A stretch of DNA of 64,000 nt from JALZKA01 sp033856515 (GCA_033856515.1 JAWVEY010000041.1:62001-126000); one strand, 5' to 3'; positions 6,884-15,912 are shown, counted from the stretch's first letter. A program made the numbers and translations. Notes: a model not told the origin generated them from the letters alone.

Positions 6884-7512
6884 TCGACGTGGTCCTGGTC
6901 GAGGATCACCCCGTGGTGCGAGCGGGGCTGTCAGAGCTGCTGTCCGAAACCGGCGATATCCGCGTGGTCGGCGTAGCCGCGAACGGGGCCGAGGCGCTCG
7001 AACTGCTCGAGAGCGTCAAACCGGCAGTCATCCTCATGGACCTTTCGATGCCGGTGATGGACGGGATCGAGTCAACTCGGCGCATCCGGGACTCGTATCC
7101 GGAGCTACGGGTCGTGATCCTGACCTCGTTCTCGGACCAGCAGGGCATCCTTGAGGCGCTCGACGCGGGAGCAATCGGATACCTGATGAAGGATGCGGAG
7201 CCGGACGAGCTGTTCCGAGGAGTGCGATCGGCCGCGGCGGGAGAGTCACCCCTGGCTCCGGCCGCAGCGAGTGCGCTGATCCACGCGCGTCGCGGGCCCG
7301 GCGAAGCTCCTGACTTGACCGACCGCGAGACCGAGGTCTTGGAGCTCCTCGCGGAGGGACTTCCGAACAAGCTCATGGCTCGCCGACTTGAGATCAGCGA
7401 GAAAACCGTAAAGACGCATCTGACGAGCATTTATCGGCGCATCGGAGTAACCAGCCGGACGGAGGCTGTCTTGTGGGCGCAGGCTCGCAAGAAAGAATCG
7501 GGTCGCCAATGA
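6880..7512 (+). CDS. NarL/FixJ-family response regulator
   Basis: A 210-residue protein. The receiver domain (about residues 1-120) has the acidic pair Glu8/Asp9, phosphoacceptor Asp54 in LMDLSMPVMDG, the conserved Thr in ILTSF and the Lys in YLMKDAE. A LuxR-type helix-turn-helix follows (LTDRETEVLELLAEGLPNKL, then ISEKTVKTHLTSIYRRIGV). It is translationally coupled to the kinase. The family binds inverted repeats as dimers, and the long palindrome at 5079-5120, which controls genes just upstream, is an obvious candidate site. Confidence 0.93.
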   Translation: MIDVVLVEDHPVVRAGLSELLSETGDIRVVGVAANGAEALELLESVKPAVILMDLSMPVMDGIESTRRIRDSYPELRVVILTSFSDQQGILEALDAGAIGYLMKDAEPDELFRGVRSAAAGESPLAPAAASALIHARRGPGEAPDLTDRETEVLELLAEGLPNKLMARRLEISEKTVKTHLTSIYRRIGVTSRTEAVLWAQARKKESGRQ

Positions 7513-7565
7513 GCGGGTGGCGGCGACCGTTACTCGGACATTCGCGCTGAGGATGCTCGTGGCGG

Positions 7566-9350
7566 TTAGACATCGAGGGCGCCGTCGATGGCGAGAAGCA
7601 CACCGCAGGCGACAAGGCCCGTTGCAAGGAGCCGTGCCGACCAGCGAAGTACCCGCCCGGCTGCCCCTTCGTGGGGCATCCGCGCTGTCAGCCCGGCGAG
7701 ACCCACGATGCCGAGCGCGAGTGCGCCGGCCGCGGCCACGAGCTCTCCGTCGGCGCCCGCGCCGAGCGCGAGCAGGACCAGGGCAGGCCGCAGGACGACC
7801 GGTACGGCCACGGGTACCAGCGCCCCACGCACACCTGCAAGCGACGGCTCAGGCGCCGGCGGGCGCCGGAAGAAGTCGGCGACGCCGGAGATCGCCGCCA
7901 CGATCCCGGCTGCGGTCCGGAATGATGGCTCGCTCACATCAAGTAGATCGAGCAGCGGATCGGCGACCGCCGCGAGGGTTAGTGCGGCCACCGCACCGAT
8001 GAGCCCGCCCAGGGCTGCCAGATGAAGCGGCTCGCCAGCCGGGCGCCCCGCGCGCGGGATCCCGAACGCGGCGCGGGCGGGGTTGAGGGCGAGGATCAGG
8101 GCGAAGGCCCAGAGCCACGACGAAGCTGGGTCATCTTCCGGGAAGGCCGCCTCGCCGCCGCCCGAGATTTCGCTGGCCTCGACGATCGGAATAGTTCTGA
8201 GCAGCCCGGCGAGCGCGTGTTGCTGGTCGTCCATGCGCGTTTCACCGTCGATGAACCACGCCCCCTCGACCCGGCCGGGATCGGCAGCGCCGGTCGCCTC
8301 CTCGGCGTCGGTCTGGGCGTCGACCATGAGCCCGGCGACGCAGACCGAGCGAGCGGCGATCGATCCCTCCAGGTCGCGAAGCCGCGGGTCCGCCTGAGCG
8401 ACCAGCCACCAGTTCGTGAGGGCTTCGCTCATCACGCCGTAGCCGCCGCCTCGTGGCGGGCTTCCGGGCCGGACCGCGGCGCCCCATGGCCCTGCCTGCT
8501 GGCTCACCCACCGGGTCGCGCTGCCGAAATACCCAGCCTGCGAGCGCGCGTAGCTTGCCTCGACCGCCGTCAGCGGGGGCGTGCCACGCTCGGGGAAGTT
8601 CACCGTTTCGGCCTGGCCGTAAGCGGCCCAGTGGTCGGGGATATCGGGCCAGTGGTGCTCGGCATCATCACGCGAGCGGGCCAGGTAGTCACCGATTTGA
8701 TCGGCTGCGTCGTCCCAGCCCTCGCCGGGAAAGACGCCGTGAAGCAGCGCCAATGCCCAGTACGCCTCGCCCGTGTAGTACATCGAGTGCGCGCCGGGCA
8801 CCGGGGCATCCTCGATCGGGTCGTAGTCGGCGAGCACCGCGCCGGTGGGCTCTGTCTGGGCGACTAGGAAGCGCCCGAGGCGTCGCAGCTCCTCGTCGTA
8901 GCGCTCGTCACCGGTCACGTCTCTACGGAACACGAGGGCCGCGACCAACAGCGCGGTCGAGCCGGTCGCGACCTCGCCGTTATAGCTGACTGCTGAGACG
9001 CCGTTCTGCCTGATCAGCTTGCCGAGAGCCCAGCCCGTGCCGCGATCGGCGGACTCGAGCGCGCCCGGGAGCCCCGCAGCGGCCGCCTGATAGAGCCCCA
9101 TCGTGACCCCGGCGTGCCGCACCGCGTTGTACTCGGGCGTGACGAGGTCGTCGTCCCGGTCGTAGAAGTAGAGCCAGGTCCCATCCTCCTCCTGGTTGCG
9201 GGCGAACCAGTCGACGCTCGCCTGCGCGGCTCCCTCGAGCTCGGCGGTGCTGACCGGGGGGCAGCGCTCGGGTGGCGCCACCGCGATGAACGCGAAGGCG
9301 CTCGCGACACCGAGCGCGAGGCCGGCTTTCCAGAGGCGTCCCGAGATCAC
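7566..9350 (-). CDS. (alpha/alpha)-toroid protein with C-terminal multispanning membrane domain
   Basis: A 594-residue protein from GTG 9350. An N-terminal signal or anchor segment (about 8-26) precedes a roughly 380-residue all-helical domain. Its motifs recall squalene-cyclase, prenyltransferase and glycoside-hydrolase toroids (QASVDWFARNQEEDGTWLYF, GVTMGLYQAA, YTGEAYWALALLHG, QADPRLRDLEG). No DxDD cyclase motif or clear catalytic pair was found. After about residue 420, six or so hydrophobic helices form a membrane domain. The toroid would face outside the membrane. The substrate is unknown; it could be a polysaccharide- or lipid-binding enzyme. It is divergent from the ZIP gene. Confidence 0.6.
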   Translation of the reverse strand: MISGRLWKAGLALGVASAFAFIAVAPPERCPPVSTAELEGAAQASVDWFARNQEEDGTWLYFYDRDDDLVTPEYNAVRHAGVTMGLYQAAAAGLPGALESADRGTGWALGKLIRQNGVSAVSYNGEVATGSTALLVAALVFRRDVTGDERYDEELRRLGRFLVAQTEPTGAVLADYDPIEDAPVPGAHSMYYTGEAYWALALLHGVFPGEGWDDAADQIGDYLARSRDDAEHHWPDIPDHWAAYGQAETVNFPERGTPPLTAVEASYARSQAGYFGSATRWVSQQAGPWGAAVRPGSPPRGGGYGVMSEALTNWWLVAQADPRLRDLEGSIAARSVCVAGLMVDAQTDAEEATGAADPGRVEGAWFIDGETRMDDQQHALAGLLRTIPIVEASEISGGGEAAFPEDDPASSWLWAFALILALNPARAAFGIPRAGRPAGEPLHLAALGGLIGAVAALTLAAVADPLLDLLDVSEPSFRTAAGIVAAISGVADFFRRPPAPEPSLAGVRGALVPVAVPVVLRPALVLLALGAGADGELVAAAGALALGIVGLAGLTARMPHEGAAGRVLRWSARLLATGLVACGVLLAIDGALDV

Positions 9351-9451
9351 GTCAGGGAGAGGCGAGCAGCGGTGACAAGAAAAGAAGGGCTCGACGTGAG
9401 GTCACTGGCGAGGAGTCTGCCAGCCAACACCGCGCACGAGAGAATGTCTCG

Positions 9452-10162
9452 ATGCTGGAAGTCCTGGGTGTCGCAACCCTGACCGCACTTGCTACCGCGC
9501 TCGGCGTGATTCCCGTGTGGGCGCTCGGTGCGGATGCGGAGCGTTGGCGGCCGGCACTGACCGGCTTCGCCGGAGGGGCGATGGGGGTGGCCGCGATAGT
9601 CGGGCTCCTCGAACCCGCTCTGGATCGCGGCAGTCTTGCCGAAGTCTTATGCGGATTCCTTGCAGGCGTCGCCTTCTTGCTGGTCACGCGCCTCGCCCTT
9701 GGCACCCGCCACGGGTTGGGGCGTGACCAGCGGTCCGCGATGCTGATATTCGGCGTGCTGTTCGTCCACAGCCTCCCGGAGGGGTTCGCAATCGGGAGCG
9801 CATACGCATCGGAGGAGGCGGGACTGGGCTTGTTTGTGGTGGTTGCAATCGCGCTTCAGAACATCCCGGAAGGCACCGGTGTAGCGCTGCCAATGGCTGC
9901 TTCAGGGGCAAGTGTCTCTCGCCAGGCGTGGGCAGCCGTGATGACGAGCGTGCCGCAGCCGATCGGAGCTTGCATCGCGTTCCTGCTGGTTCAGGAGATC
10001 GAAGGCCTGCTGCCGATCTCGTTCGGGTTCGCGGCCGGCGCGATGCTGATGCTCGTCGTCATGGAGCTCAGGCCTCACAAGCCCACGATCGGGGGCTGGG
10101 CGATCGGCTTCTTGATCGGCGCGGGGCTGATGCTCGCAATCGGGGCCGCGGCAGGCATCTAG
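9452..10162 (+). CDS. ZIP-family divalent metal transporter
   Basis: A 236-residue integral membrane protein with about eight hydrophobic helices. The two ZIP signature helices are plain: FVHSLPEGFAIG (helix IV) and ALQNIPEGTGVAL (helix V). Both carry the His/Asn, Pro-Glu-Gly metal-site residues. The histidine-rich cytoplasmic loop of many ZIPs is absent. It imports Zn or a related divalent cation down its gradient. The OsmC gene follows after 28 bases and is probably co-transcribed. Confidence 0.9.
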   Translation: MLEVLGVATLTALATALGVIPVWALGADAERWRPALTGFAGGAMGVAAIVGLLEPALDRGSLAEVLCGFLAGVAFLLVTRLALGTRHGLGRDQRSAMLIFGVLFVHSLPEGFAIGSAYASEEAGLGLFVVVAIALQNIPEGTGVALPMAASGASVSRQAWAAVMTSVPQPIGACIAFLLVQEIEGLLPISFGFAAGAMLMLVVMELRPHKPTIGGWAIGFLIGAGLMLAIGAAAGI

Positions 10163-10190
10163 AGTTGTTGCAAAAGCGAAGGAGGCACGA

Positions 10191-10622
10191 ATGGCGAGTG
10201 AGAGCACAGCGACGACGGTCTGGCAGGGGAGCCTGGAGAAGGGCCGAGGCGAAACAACCACGGCGAGCGGCACGCTGGAGCAGGTCGAGGTGACGTGGCC
10301 AGCGCGCGTCGAACGCACCGATGACACGACGAGCCCGGAGGAACTGCTGGCGGCGGCGCACGCGGCGTGCTACTGCATGGGCCTCTCGCATGAGCTCGGC
10401 GGCGCTGGCCACGAGCCACAGCGGCTCGAGGCGACCGCCACGGTCGCTTTCATCCCCGGCGAGGGCGTCAAGTCTTCGCGGATCGAAGTTTCGGGCACGG
10501 TCGACGGCATCGGCGAGGCGGAGTTCCAGCAGGCTGCCGACGCAGCCGGCGTGAACTGCCCGATCTCCCAAGCGCTAAAGGGGAACGTGGATATCGAGGT
10601 CGTTTCCCGGCTCGAGGACTGA
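10191..10622 (+). CDS. OsmC-family peroxiredoxin-like protein
   Basis: A 143-residue protein. The family's active-site cysteines are present: Cys60 in the HAACYCM helix and Cys123 in VNCPISQAL. Arg and Glu positions near the start of the fold are also kept. OsmC proteins reduce organic hydroperoxides with a cysteine pair, and this one matches OsmC rather than Ohr by the Cys spacing. An extra Cys62 lies next to the peroxidatic one. The ribosome-binding site GAAGGAGG overlaps the region after the ZIP gene. The methyltransferase gene follows by 26 bases. Confidence 0.9.
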   Translation: MASESTATTVWQGSLEKGRGETTTASGTLEQVEVTWPARVERTDDTTSPEELLAAAHAACYCMGLSHELGGAGHEPQRLEATATVAFIPGEGVKSSRIEVSGTVDGIGEAEFQQAADAAGVNCPISQALKGNVDIEVVSRLED

Positions 10623-10648
10623 TCCGATTGCGGGAAGGTTGCGACTGA

Positions 10649-11539
10649 ATGCCGCTCAACCCGGTCGACTTCCGCGAGGCGCAGCACAAGAACTGGGACT
10701 CCGCTGCGGTGGGGTGGAACGAGTGGAGCGAGTTCGCTGACAGCGCAGGCGCACACATCAGCGAGCGGCTGGTGGAACTCGCCGGCGTTGAGGCGGGAAG
10801 CCGCGTCCTGGACGTCGGCGCCGGCTGTGGCGAGCCGGCGCTAACCGCCGCGCGCAGGGCCGGCCCGGAGGGCCGCGTTGTGGCAACGGACATCTCCGCG
10901 GAAATGCTCGCATTCGGGCGTGAACGCGCGGCGGCGGCCGGCCTGGACAACGTCGAGTTCATGGAATCGGACGCCTCCAGCCTCGATTTTCCGAACGCGA
11001 GCCTCGACGCCGCCGTCTCCCGGTGGGGAATCATCTTCGAGCCCGACGCTGAGGCCGCGGCGGGGCGTATCCGAGGCTTCCTCAAGCCGGGCGGGCGGAT
11101 GGCGATCAGCTCGTGGGGCGAGCCCGATCAGGTTCCCTTTCTGTCGATTCCGATGAAGACGACGAGGGAGCTGTTTGACTTGCCCCCAGTGCCGGCCGGA
11201 ACGCCTGGCCCCCTCTCCCGGCCTACCCCCGCTGCCATCGGCGGGTTGCTCGAAGGAGGTGGCTTCGAGAACATCGTCGTCGAGCAGGCCGAGGTCATCT
11301 ACGAGTTCGAGTCTGCGGAGCAATTCACCGCGTACGTCAGGGCGATTGCTGCGCCGATCCGGGCGATGATCGAGCAGCACGCGGGCGATGCCCAGGAAGA
11401 GGCCTGGGACGCGATCACGCAGGCCGCAGCGGATGCGGGTAGTGGCTCGAAGCCGCTGAGCCTCGCGAACGCGGTGCTGCTCGCCTCCGGGAGCTCTGGA
11501 CGAATAGACCACCCGCCGTTGCGGGAAAGTACGGATTGA
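10649..11539 (+). CDS. class I SAM-dependent methyltransferase
   Basis: A 296-residue soluble protein. The AdoMet-binding motif I is VLDVGAGCGEPAL (about residues 53-65). The acidic loop follows in VVATDISAEM, with motif II-like DASSLDFPNASLDAAVSR. The fold is that of UbiE/Coq5 and Methyltransf_11 enzymes. The long C-terminal part, from about residue 175, may form a substrate cap. The substrate cannot be read from sequence. A short inverted repeat (ACCGA/TCGGT, about 11563-11577) after the stop may end the ZIP-OsmC-methyltransferase unit. Confidence 0.85.
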   Translation: MPLNPVDFREAQHKNWDSAAVGWNEWSEFADSAGAHISERLVELAGVEAGSRVLDVGAGCGEPALTAARRAGPEGRVVATDISAEMLAFGRERAAAAGLDNVEFMESDASSLDFPNASLDAAVSRWGIIFEPDAEAAAGRIRGFLKPGGRMAISSWGEPDQVPFLSIPMKTTRELFDLPPVPAGTPGPLSRPTPAAIGGLLEGGGFENIVVEQAEVIYEFESAEQFTAYVRAIAAPIRAMIEQHAGDAQEEAWDAITQAAADAGSGSKPLSLANAVLLASGSSGRIDHPPLRESTD

Positions 11540-11601
11540 CGTCCGCGAGGCTCGTTTACCATCACCGAGCACTTCGGTAATCGACAGTCGGTGGGGAACG
11601 C

Positions 11602-12381
11602 ATGGAAGCAAAGGCTCGGAGGGAACCAGACACGGATAGCGGCCGCAGCGCGCGCGAGCGTGCGGGAGTCGTGGCGCTGGCCGGAGCATTCCTCGCGCTC
11701 GTCCTCGGCCCGGCGATCTCTTCTGCCGGCTACGTCAACTACCCCGACTTCAAGCGCACCGGCGGGCTCGTCTTGAACGGCTCTGCAGACGTGACCGAGT
11801 CCGGCGCGCTCCGCATCACTGACGGCTCTGGTCAAGCAGGAAGCGTCTTCACCCAGCCCAAGGCCATCGATACGGCAGCTTCTCTCAAGACCAGCTTCCG
11901 CTTCTCGCAGCACGATGGCTCCGGCAACGCGGGCGATGGCTTCACCTTCGCGATCCAGAGCGACGAGCGTGGAGCCCAGGCATTGGGTAGCGAGGGCGGC
12001 TCGATGGGATACGGCGGTCCCGACGGGATCACCGACAGCGTCGCGGTGGAGTTTGACCTCTACGAGGACTCAGGCACCCCTCCGCTCGGAGTGGATCACG
12101 TCGCGATCGTGCGCGACGGCGACGAGACCGATCACCTCGCGCCGGTCGCCGCGGACATCTACGGCGGCGACCGGTACGTGTGGATCGACTATTCATCGAA
12201 GAAGAAGGCGCTCAGCGTGTACCTGGCAACCACCTCGACGAAGCCCGCCGACCCCATCACGTCGGCAAAGGTCAACCTCCCCAAGACGGTCGGGAGCTCC
12301 ACCGCGCACGCCGGCTTCACAGGCGGCACGGGCGCCGAGTACGTCACCCAGGACATCTTCAGCTGGAAGGTGACGAACTGA
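11602..12381 (+). CDS. secreted L-type (legume-like) lectin domain protein
   Basis: A 259-residue protein with a transmembrane or signal segment at about 22-42. The mature part is one beta-sandwich domain. It has the order of motifs seen in bacterial and plant L-type lectins: YVNYPDF at the start, FRFSQ strands, GDGFTFAIQSD, ALGSEGGSMGYGG, the metal-site region VAVEFDLYED...DHVAI, and a back sheet with HAGFTGGTG. It probably binds a glycan outside the cell. Its stop overlaps the next start (TGATG), so it is translated together with the Ig-like protein. Confidence 0.8.
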   Translation: MEAKARREPDTDSGRSARERAGVVALAGAFLALVLGPAISSAGYVNYPDFKRTGGLVLNGSADVTESGALRITDGSGQAGSVFTQPKAIDTAASLKTSFRFSQHDGSGNAGDGFTFAIQSDERGAQALGSEGGSMGYGGPDGITDSVAVEFDLYEDSGTPPLGVDHVAIVRDGDETDHLAPVAADIYGGDRYVWIDYSSKKKALSVYLATTSTKPADPITSAKVNLPKTVGSSTAHAGFTGGTGAEYVTQDIFSWKVTN

Positions 12382-13811
12382 TGAGCCTCCTTCGCAAGGC
12401 GCTTCCGCTCGCGATTGGCCTGATTGCACTCGGGGCGGCCCCCGCCTCCGCGGGGACCGTCAGCAACGCCCAGTTCGGGTTCTGCGTCGACAACTGCCTC
12501 AACACGACGACCACCGGCAAGGCCGGCGCCAACGTGTACTACCACTTCCAGTGGACCGTTCCGAGCGGCTTCGACGGGGGTGATCCTCCCAACGGGGACA
12601 ACAGCCAGTCATTCGTGATTGACGGATCCGGCGGAAAGGCACCCGGGACCGTCTTTGCTTCGGGTGCGAGCAACTACCAGATCACATATCTCACCGGCGG
12701 CTACAGCGTCCACCCGTTCCGAAGTGACGCCATCCAGGTGACCAACGGCGGCGAGAGGCTCGTTGTAACCCCGTACAACGGGAGCCTCAACGTTCCTCCA
12801 GGCGCCACGATGGGGCTGGACATGTACAACTCACCGAAGAACGGCTGCACGCCCGGCGGCGGAAAGTTCTTCTCGATTTCGACCTCCCTCGACTCGGCGG
12901 CAAACACGAACAACTTCACCCTGACCGCAGGCGATCCCTCGCAGGTGAGCCCTACCGGCGGGAACAACCAGTCGGCGACAGTCGGAACGGCGTTCGCTCA
13001 GCCGTTGCAGGCGAAGGTCACCGACAGCTGCGGCAACAACATCCAGGGCACGAACGTGGCGTTCTCGGGTCCCGGGACCGGCGCGAGCGGAAGCTTCGCC
13101 GCCGGCACCTCGACGACTGACGCGAGCGGGGTGGCCACCTCGCAGACGTTGACCGCGAACACCGTCGCCGGCGACTGGGACGCGACAGCATCCGTCACGG
13201 GCGGGAGCAACCCGACAGCGACGTTCGACCTCACCAACGATCCTGGTGATGTCGAGACCGCCGAGCTCGGTCTCGACCCGTCCTCGATATCCGCGGACGG
13301 TTTCGCGACTTCGACGGCAACGCTCCATCTCGAGGACGAATTCGGGAACGGGGTGCCGGGCCTGGATACGGGCACCGTTTCGTTTCTTTCCGATGGAGGC
13401 CACGACTTCGACTCCACCAACGACGCGGGTGACGGCGACTACCAGGCCACTTTGACCTCGACGAATACGCCGGGGAACAGCCTCATCACGGGCACATACA
13501 ACGGGGGCGTGAGCCCGCTGCCGGACACCGCCACGCTCGAGCAGACCGCCGACCTGATCGCCCCCGACGCGACGATCAACATCGGGCCGGGCAAAAAGAG
13601 CAAGGACCGGACGCCCACGTTCTACTTCTCGTCCGACGACGAGAACGCGGACTTCGAGTGCAAGCTGGACTCGGAGAAATATGTGGAGTGCGATTCGCCC
13701 TACACGACCAAAAAGCTCGCCTTCGGCAAGCATAAGCTCAGCGTGCGGGCGCGCGACAGCTCGGACAACGTCAGCGACGTCGACACCCTCAGCTTCAAGG
13801 TCGTCAAGTAG
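12381..13811 (+). CDS. secreted multi-domain Ig-like (Big/invasin-type) protein
   Basis: A 476-residue protein with a clean signal peptide (MSLLRKALPLAIGLIALG to PASA). An N-terminal beta domain of about 170 residues contains cysteine pairs. Two Big_1/invasin-like repeats follow, marked by QAKVTDSCGNNIQGTNVAFS and LHLEDEFGNGVPG with the usual SGVATS-type turns. The last domain is another Ig-like module (TPTFYFSSDDENADFECKLD, then HKLSVRARDSSDN). No sortase motif or C-terminal anchor is present, so it is secreted or held by binding. It is coupled to the lectin gene, and the two proteins may act as a surface adhesion pair. Confidence 0.75.
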   Translation: MSLLRKALPLAIGLIALGAAPASAGTVSNAQFGFCVDNCLNTTTTGKAGANVYYHFQWTVPSGFDGGDPPNGDNSQSFVIDGSGGKAPGTVFASGASNYQITYLTGGYSVHPFRSDAIQVTNGGERLVVTPYNGSLNVPPGATMGLDMYNSPKNGCTPGGGKFFSISTSLDSAANTNNFTLTAGDPSQVSPTGGNNQSATVGTAFAQPLQAKVTDSCGNNIQGTNVAFSGPGTGASGSFAAGTSTTDASGVATSQTLTANTVAGDWDATASVTGGSNPTATFDLTNDPGDVETAELGLDPSSISADGFATSTATLHLEDEFGNGVPGLDTGTVSFLSDGGHDFDSTNDAGDGDYQATLTSTNTPGNSLITGTYNGGVSPLPDTATLEQTADLIAPDATINIGPGKKSKDRTPTFYFSSDDENADFECKLDSEKYVECDSPYTTKKLAFGKHKLSVRARDSSDNVSDVDTLSFKVVK

Positions 13812-13871
13812 GCGCGCCTCGAGCGCCAGTTCGGTGTGGTCGACGATTGCGCGGGCGATCGGTTCCCGAGC

Positions 13872-14282
13872 TCAGATCAGAGGGTCGTGAATGGAACGCG
13901 AATCATCGCTTTCCGTCGCTTGGCCGCCCAGCGGGGAAGCGAGAAGCAGAACCTCGACCGCATAATCGGGATCCGGCGAATGGTCGCTCAGAAAACAAAG
14001 GACTTCGCGATGAAGAGTCACCTCCACGAGCTTTGTTATCTCTGAGCTCATCACGCTTTGCACGTTTCGACGAAGCTCTCGCACTGCGTCCGCCTGATCT
14101 TGCGCCGCGAGGGATCGCTCGCCCTTCGTCAGACTGTCCTCCAGAACCGTGACGACCATGTCATTGGCGATGGTTGTACGGACTCTTGTGGGTCCCCTCC
14201 CCATCACGTCCTTGTAGATCGAGACCATCCCCTTCGAGATCTGGGTTGCCGGTGAGTAGGTCTTGCCATCGCCTGATTCCAC
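13872..14282 (-). CDS. DUF2294 family protein
   Basis: A 136-residue cytoplasmic protein from GTG 14282 (an internal ATG at 14228 is possible). The DUF2294 hallmarks are present: an N-terminal helix leading to GRGPTRVRTTIANDMVVTVL, then EDSLTKGERSLAA, a VRELRRN helix, and a C-terminal strand with HSPDPDYAVEVLLL. The family's role is not known. Its codons are less GC-rich by eye than those of its neighbours. It stands alone, facing the end of the Ig-like gene. Confidence 0.75.
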   Translation of the reverse strand: MESGDGKTYSPATQISKGMVSIYKDVMGRGPTRVRTTIANDMVVTVLEDSLTKGERSLAAQDQADAVRELRRNVQSVMSSEITKLVEVTLHREVLCFLSDHSPDPDYAVEVLLLASPLGGQATESDDSRSIHDPLI

Positions 14283-14479
14283 GCCGGACCCTCTTGCCCG
14301 GTCGAGCTTGGCGGAAACTGCCCGGGTCTGGCGATTGAATCGGAGCTATGCGGGTACATCCGCTACAGCTGCCGTGGACGCCAGGAGCCCCGGTGGTGCT
14401 TCAACCTCCGAAGCGTCGAGCCTCGTCGGGTACCGGCTGGGCCGAGGCATCGAGATCCTTTAGCCAGGAGAAGAATCCG

Positions 14480-14674
14480 ATGAACATGGTTTGCCCGGAG
14501 TGCGGGCTCTGCCAGTCGTTCGCAACCCTTCCGATGCGCCTTCAGACCTGCCCCAAGTGCAGTCGGAAGGGCACAGACCATTACCTCTCGGTCCCTGCCC
14601 TTGAGGTTCGTGCGCCGATTCCGTCGCGGCGCAAGACCGAACTGGTGCGACAAGAGCGTCAGCGATTGGCATAG
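14480..14674 (+). CDS. small zinc-ribbon protein
   Basis: A 64-residue protein with an AGGAG ribosome-binding site 9 bases before the ATG. Two cysteine knuckles, CPECGLC and CPKCSRKG, are spaced about 20 residues apart and would form one zinc ribbon. The tail is basic (PSRRKTELVRQERQRLA). No known family could be named. Such ribbons usually bind nucleic acid or a partner protein. The DapL gene starts 52 bases later on the same strand. Confidence 0.65.
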   Translation: MNMVCPECGLCQSFATLPMRLQTCPKCSRKGTDHYLSVPALEVRAPIPSRRKTELVRQERQRLA

Positions 14675-14726
14675 CCCCGAAATCGGGCGGTTGCGCTGCC
14701 GAGCTGTCGATAGCCTGACCTGCCCG

Positions 14727-15899
14727 ATGGCTCTCACCGATCCCTCCAAGCGCCTCGGGGCGATCCCGCCGTACAAGTTCGCCGAGCTTCAGACGCGGGT
14801 TGCGGAGAAGCGCGCGGCCGGCATCGACGTGATCAACCTCGGAATCGGCGACCCTGACCACCCGACCTTCCCTTACGTGATCGAGGCGATGCAGGCCGCA
14901 GTGGCCGACCCCGGTACTCACCAGTATCCGTCCAATCGGGGCCGCGTCGAATACCGGGAGGCCCTGGCTCGCTTCTACGACCGGCGGTTCGGCGTCGCGA
15001 TCGACCCAGAGACTGAGGTCATTCCGGCGATCGGCGCCAAGGAGTGCATCTACAACCTCTGCTTCGCCTTCCTCGACCCGGGCGACGTCGCTCTCGTATC
15101 CGACCCCGGCTACCCCGTGTACACCGGCGGGCCGCTGCTCGCAGGGGCGGAGACCGTCCTGCTGCCGCTCGTGCCGGAACTCGGCTTTGCTCCGGACCTC
15201 GAAAAGCTCTCGACGGACGACCTCGCCAAGGCGCGCCTGATGTTCATCAACTACCCGAACAACCCGACGGGCGCGATCGTCCCGGACGGGTTCTTCGAGC
15301 GGGTCGTCGAGCAGGCGCGAGAGCACGAGATCCTCGTCGTCCACGACAACGCCTACTCGGAGACGACCTACGACGGGTACGTCGCGCCGAGCTTTCTCGC
15401 CACACCAGGTGCCAAGGAGGTGGGGGTCGAGACCTTCTCGCTCTCGAAGGGCTTCAACATGACCGGCTGGCGCTGCGCCGCGATCCTCGGCAATGCCGAC
15501 GCCGTCTCCTCGTATTGGCGGCTGAAGACGAACATCGATTCGGGCCTGTTCGAGGCGGTACAGCTTGCGGGCGCGGCCGCGCTCGAGGGCCCGCGCGAGC
15601 GGATCACCGAGATGAACGAGATCTATGCGCGGCGCCGTGACCTCGTGGTCGCCGCCCTGCACGAGATCGGCGTGGAGGTGGAGAAACCCAAGGGCACGAT
15701 CTACGTGTGGGCTCCAGTGCCGGACGGCCACACCTCGACGTCCTTCGCGGAGCTCGTCCTGGAAGAAGCGGCCGTGGTGATCTCGCCGGGCTCGATGTAC
15801 GGGCCGTCGGGCGAGGGCTTCTTCCGGATCTCGCTGGCATCACCCGATGAGCGCATTACCGAGGCGGTCGAGCGCATGCGCGAGCACGTGGGCTGGTAG
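14727..15899 (+). CDS. dapL: LL-diaminopimelate aminotransferase-type class I/II aminotransferase
   Basis: A 390-residue PLP enzyme. Features match the DapL branch: an N-terminal PPYKFAEL, INLGIGDPDHPTF, the GAKECIYNL loop, DPGYPVYTGG, NYPNNPTGA, and the Schiff-base Lys241 in SLSKGFNMTGWRC. DapL converts tetrahydrodipicolinate to LL-diaminopimelate with glutamate (lysine/peptidoglycan synthesis). The next gene, 13 bases on, encodes a saccharopine-dehydrogenase-like enzyme, so an alternative role in lysine or aminoadipate transamination is possible. The start was chosen at the ATG of MALTDPSKRL, which fits the family N-terminus. Confidence 0.82.
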   Translation: MALTDPSKRLGAIPPYKFAELQTRVAEKRAAGIDVINLGIGDPDHPTFPYVIEAMQAAVADPGTHQYPSNRGRVEYREALARFYDRRFGVAIDPETEVIPAIGAKECIYNLCFAFLDPGDVALVSDPGYPVYTGGPLLAGAETVLLPLVPELGFAPDLEKLSTDDLAKARLMFINYPNNPTGAIVPDGFFERVVEQAREHEILVVHDNAYSETTYDGYVAPSFLATPGAKEVGVETFSLSKGFNMTGWRCAAILGNADAVSSYWRLKTNIDSGLFEAVQLAGAAALEGPRERITEMNEIYARRRDLVVAALHEIGVEVEKPKGTIYVWAPVPDGHTSTSFAELVLEEAAVVISPGSMYGPSGEGFFRISLASPDERITEAVERMREHVGW

Positions 15900-15912
15900 A
15901 AGTCACCGAGGC

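Noticed and set aside
9394..9405. GTGAGGTCAC palindrome between the toroid and ZIP genes as a Zur or other operator
   Set aside because: Arms of only 4 bases; such a motif is expected by chance in this composition.
14460..15731. Minus-strand frame opposite dapL
   Set aside because: Shadow of the aminotransferase gene; no domain and no ribosome-binding site.
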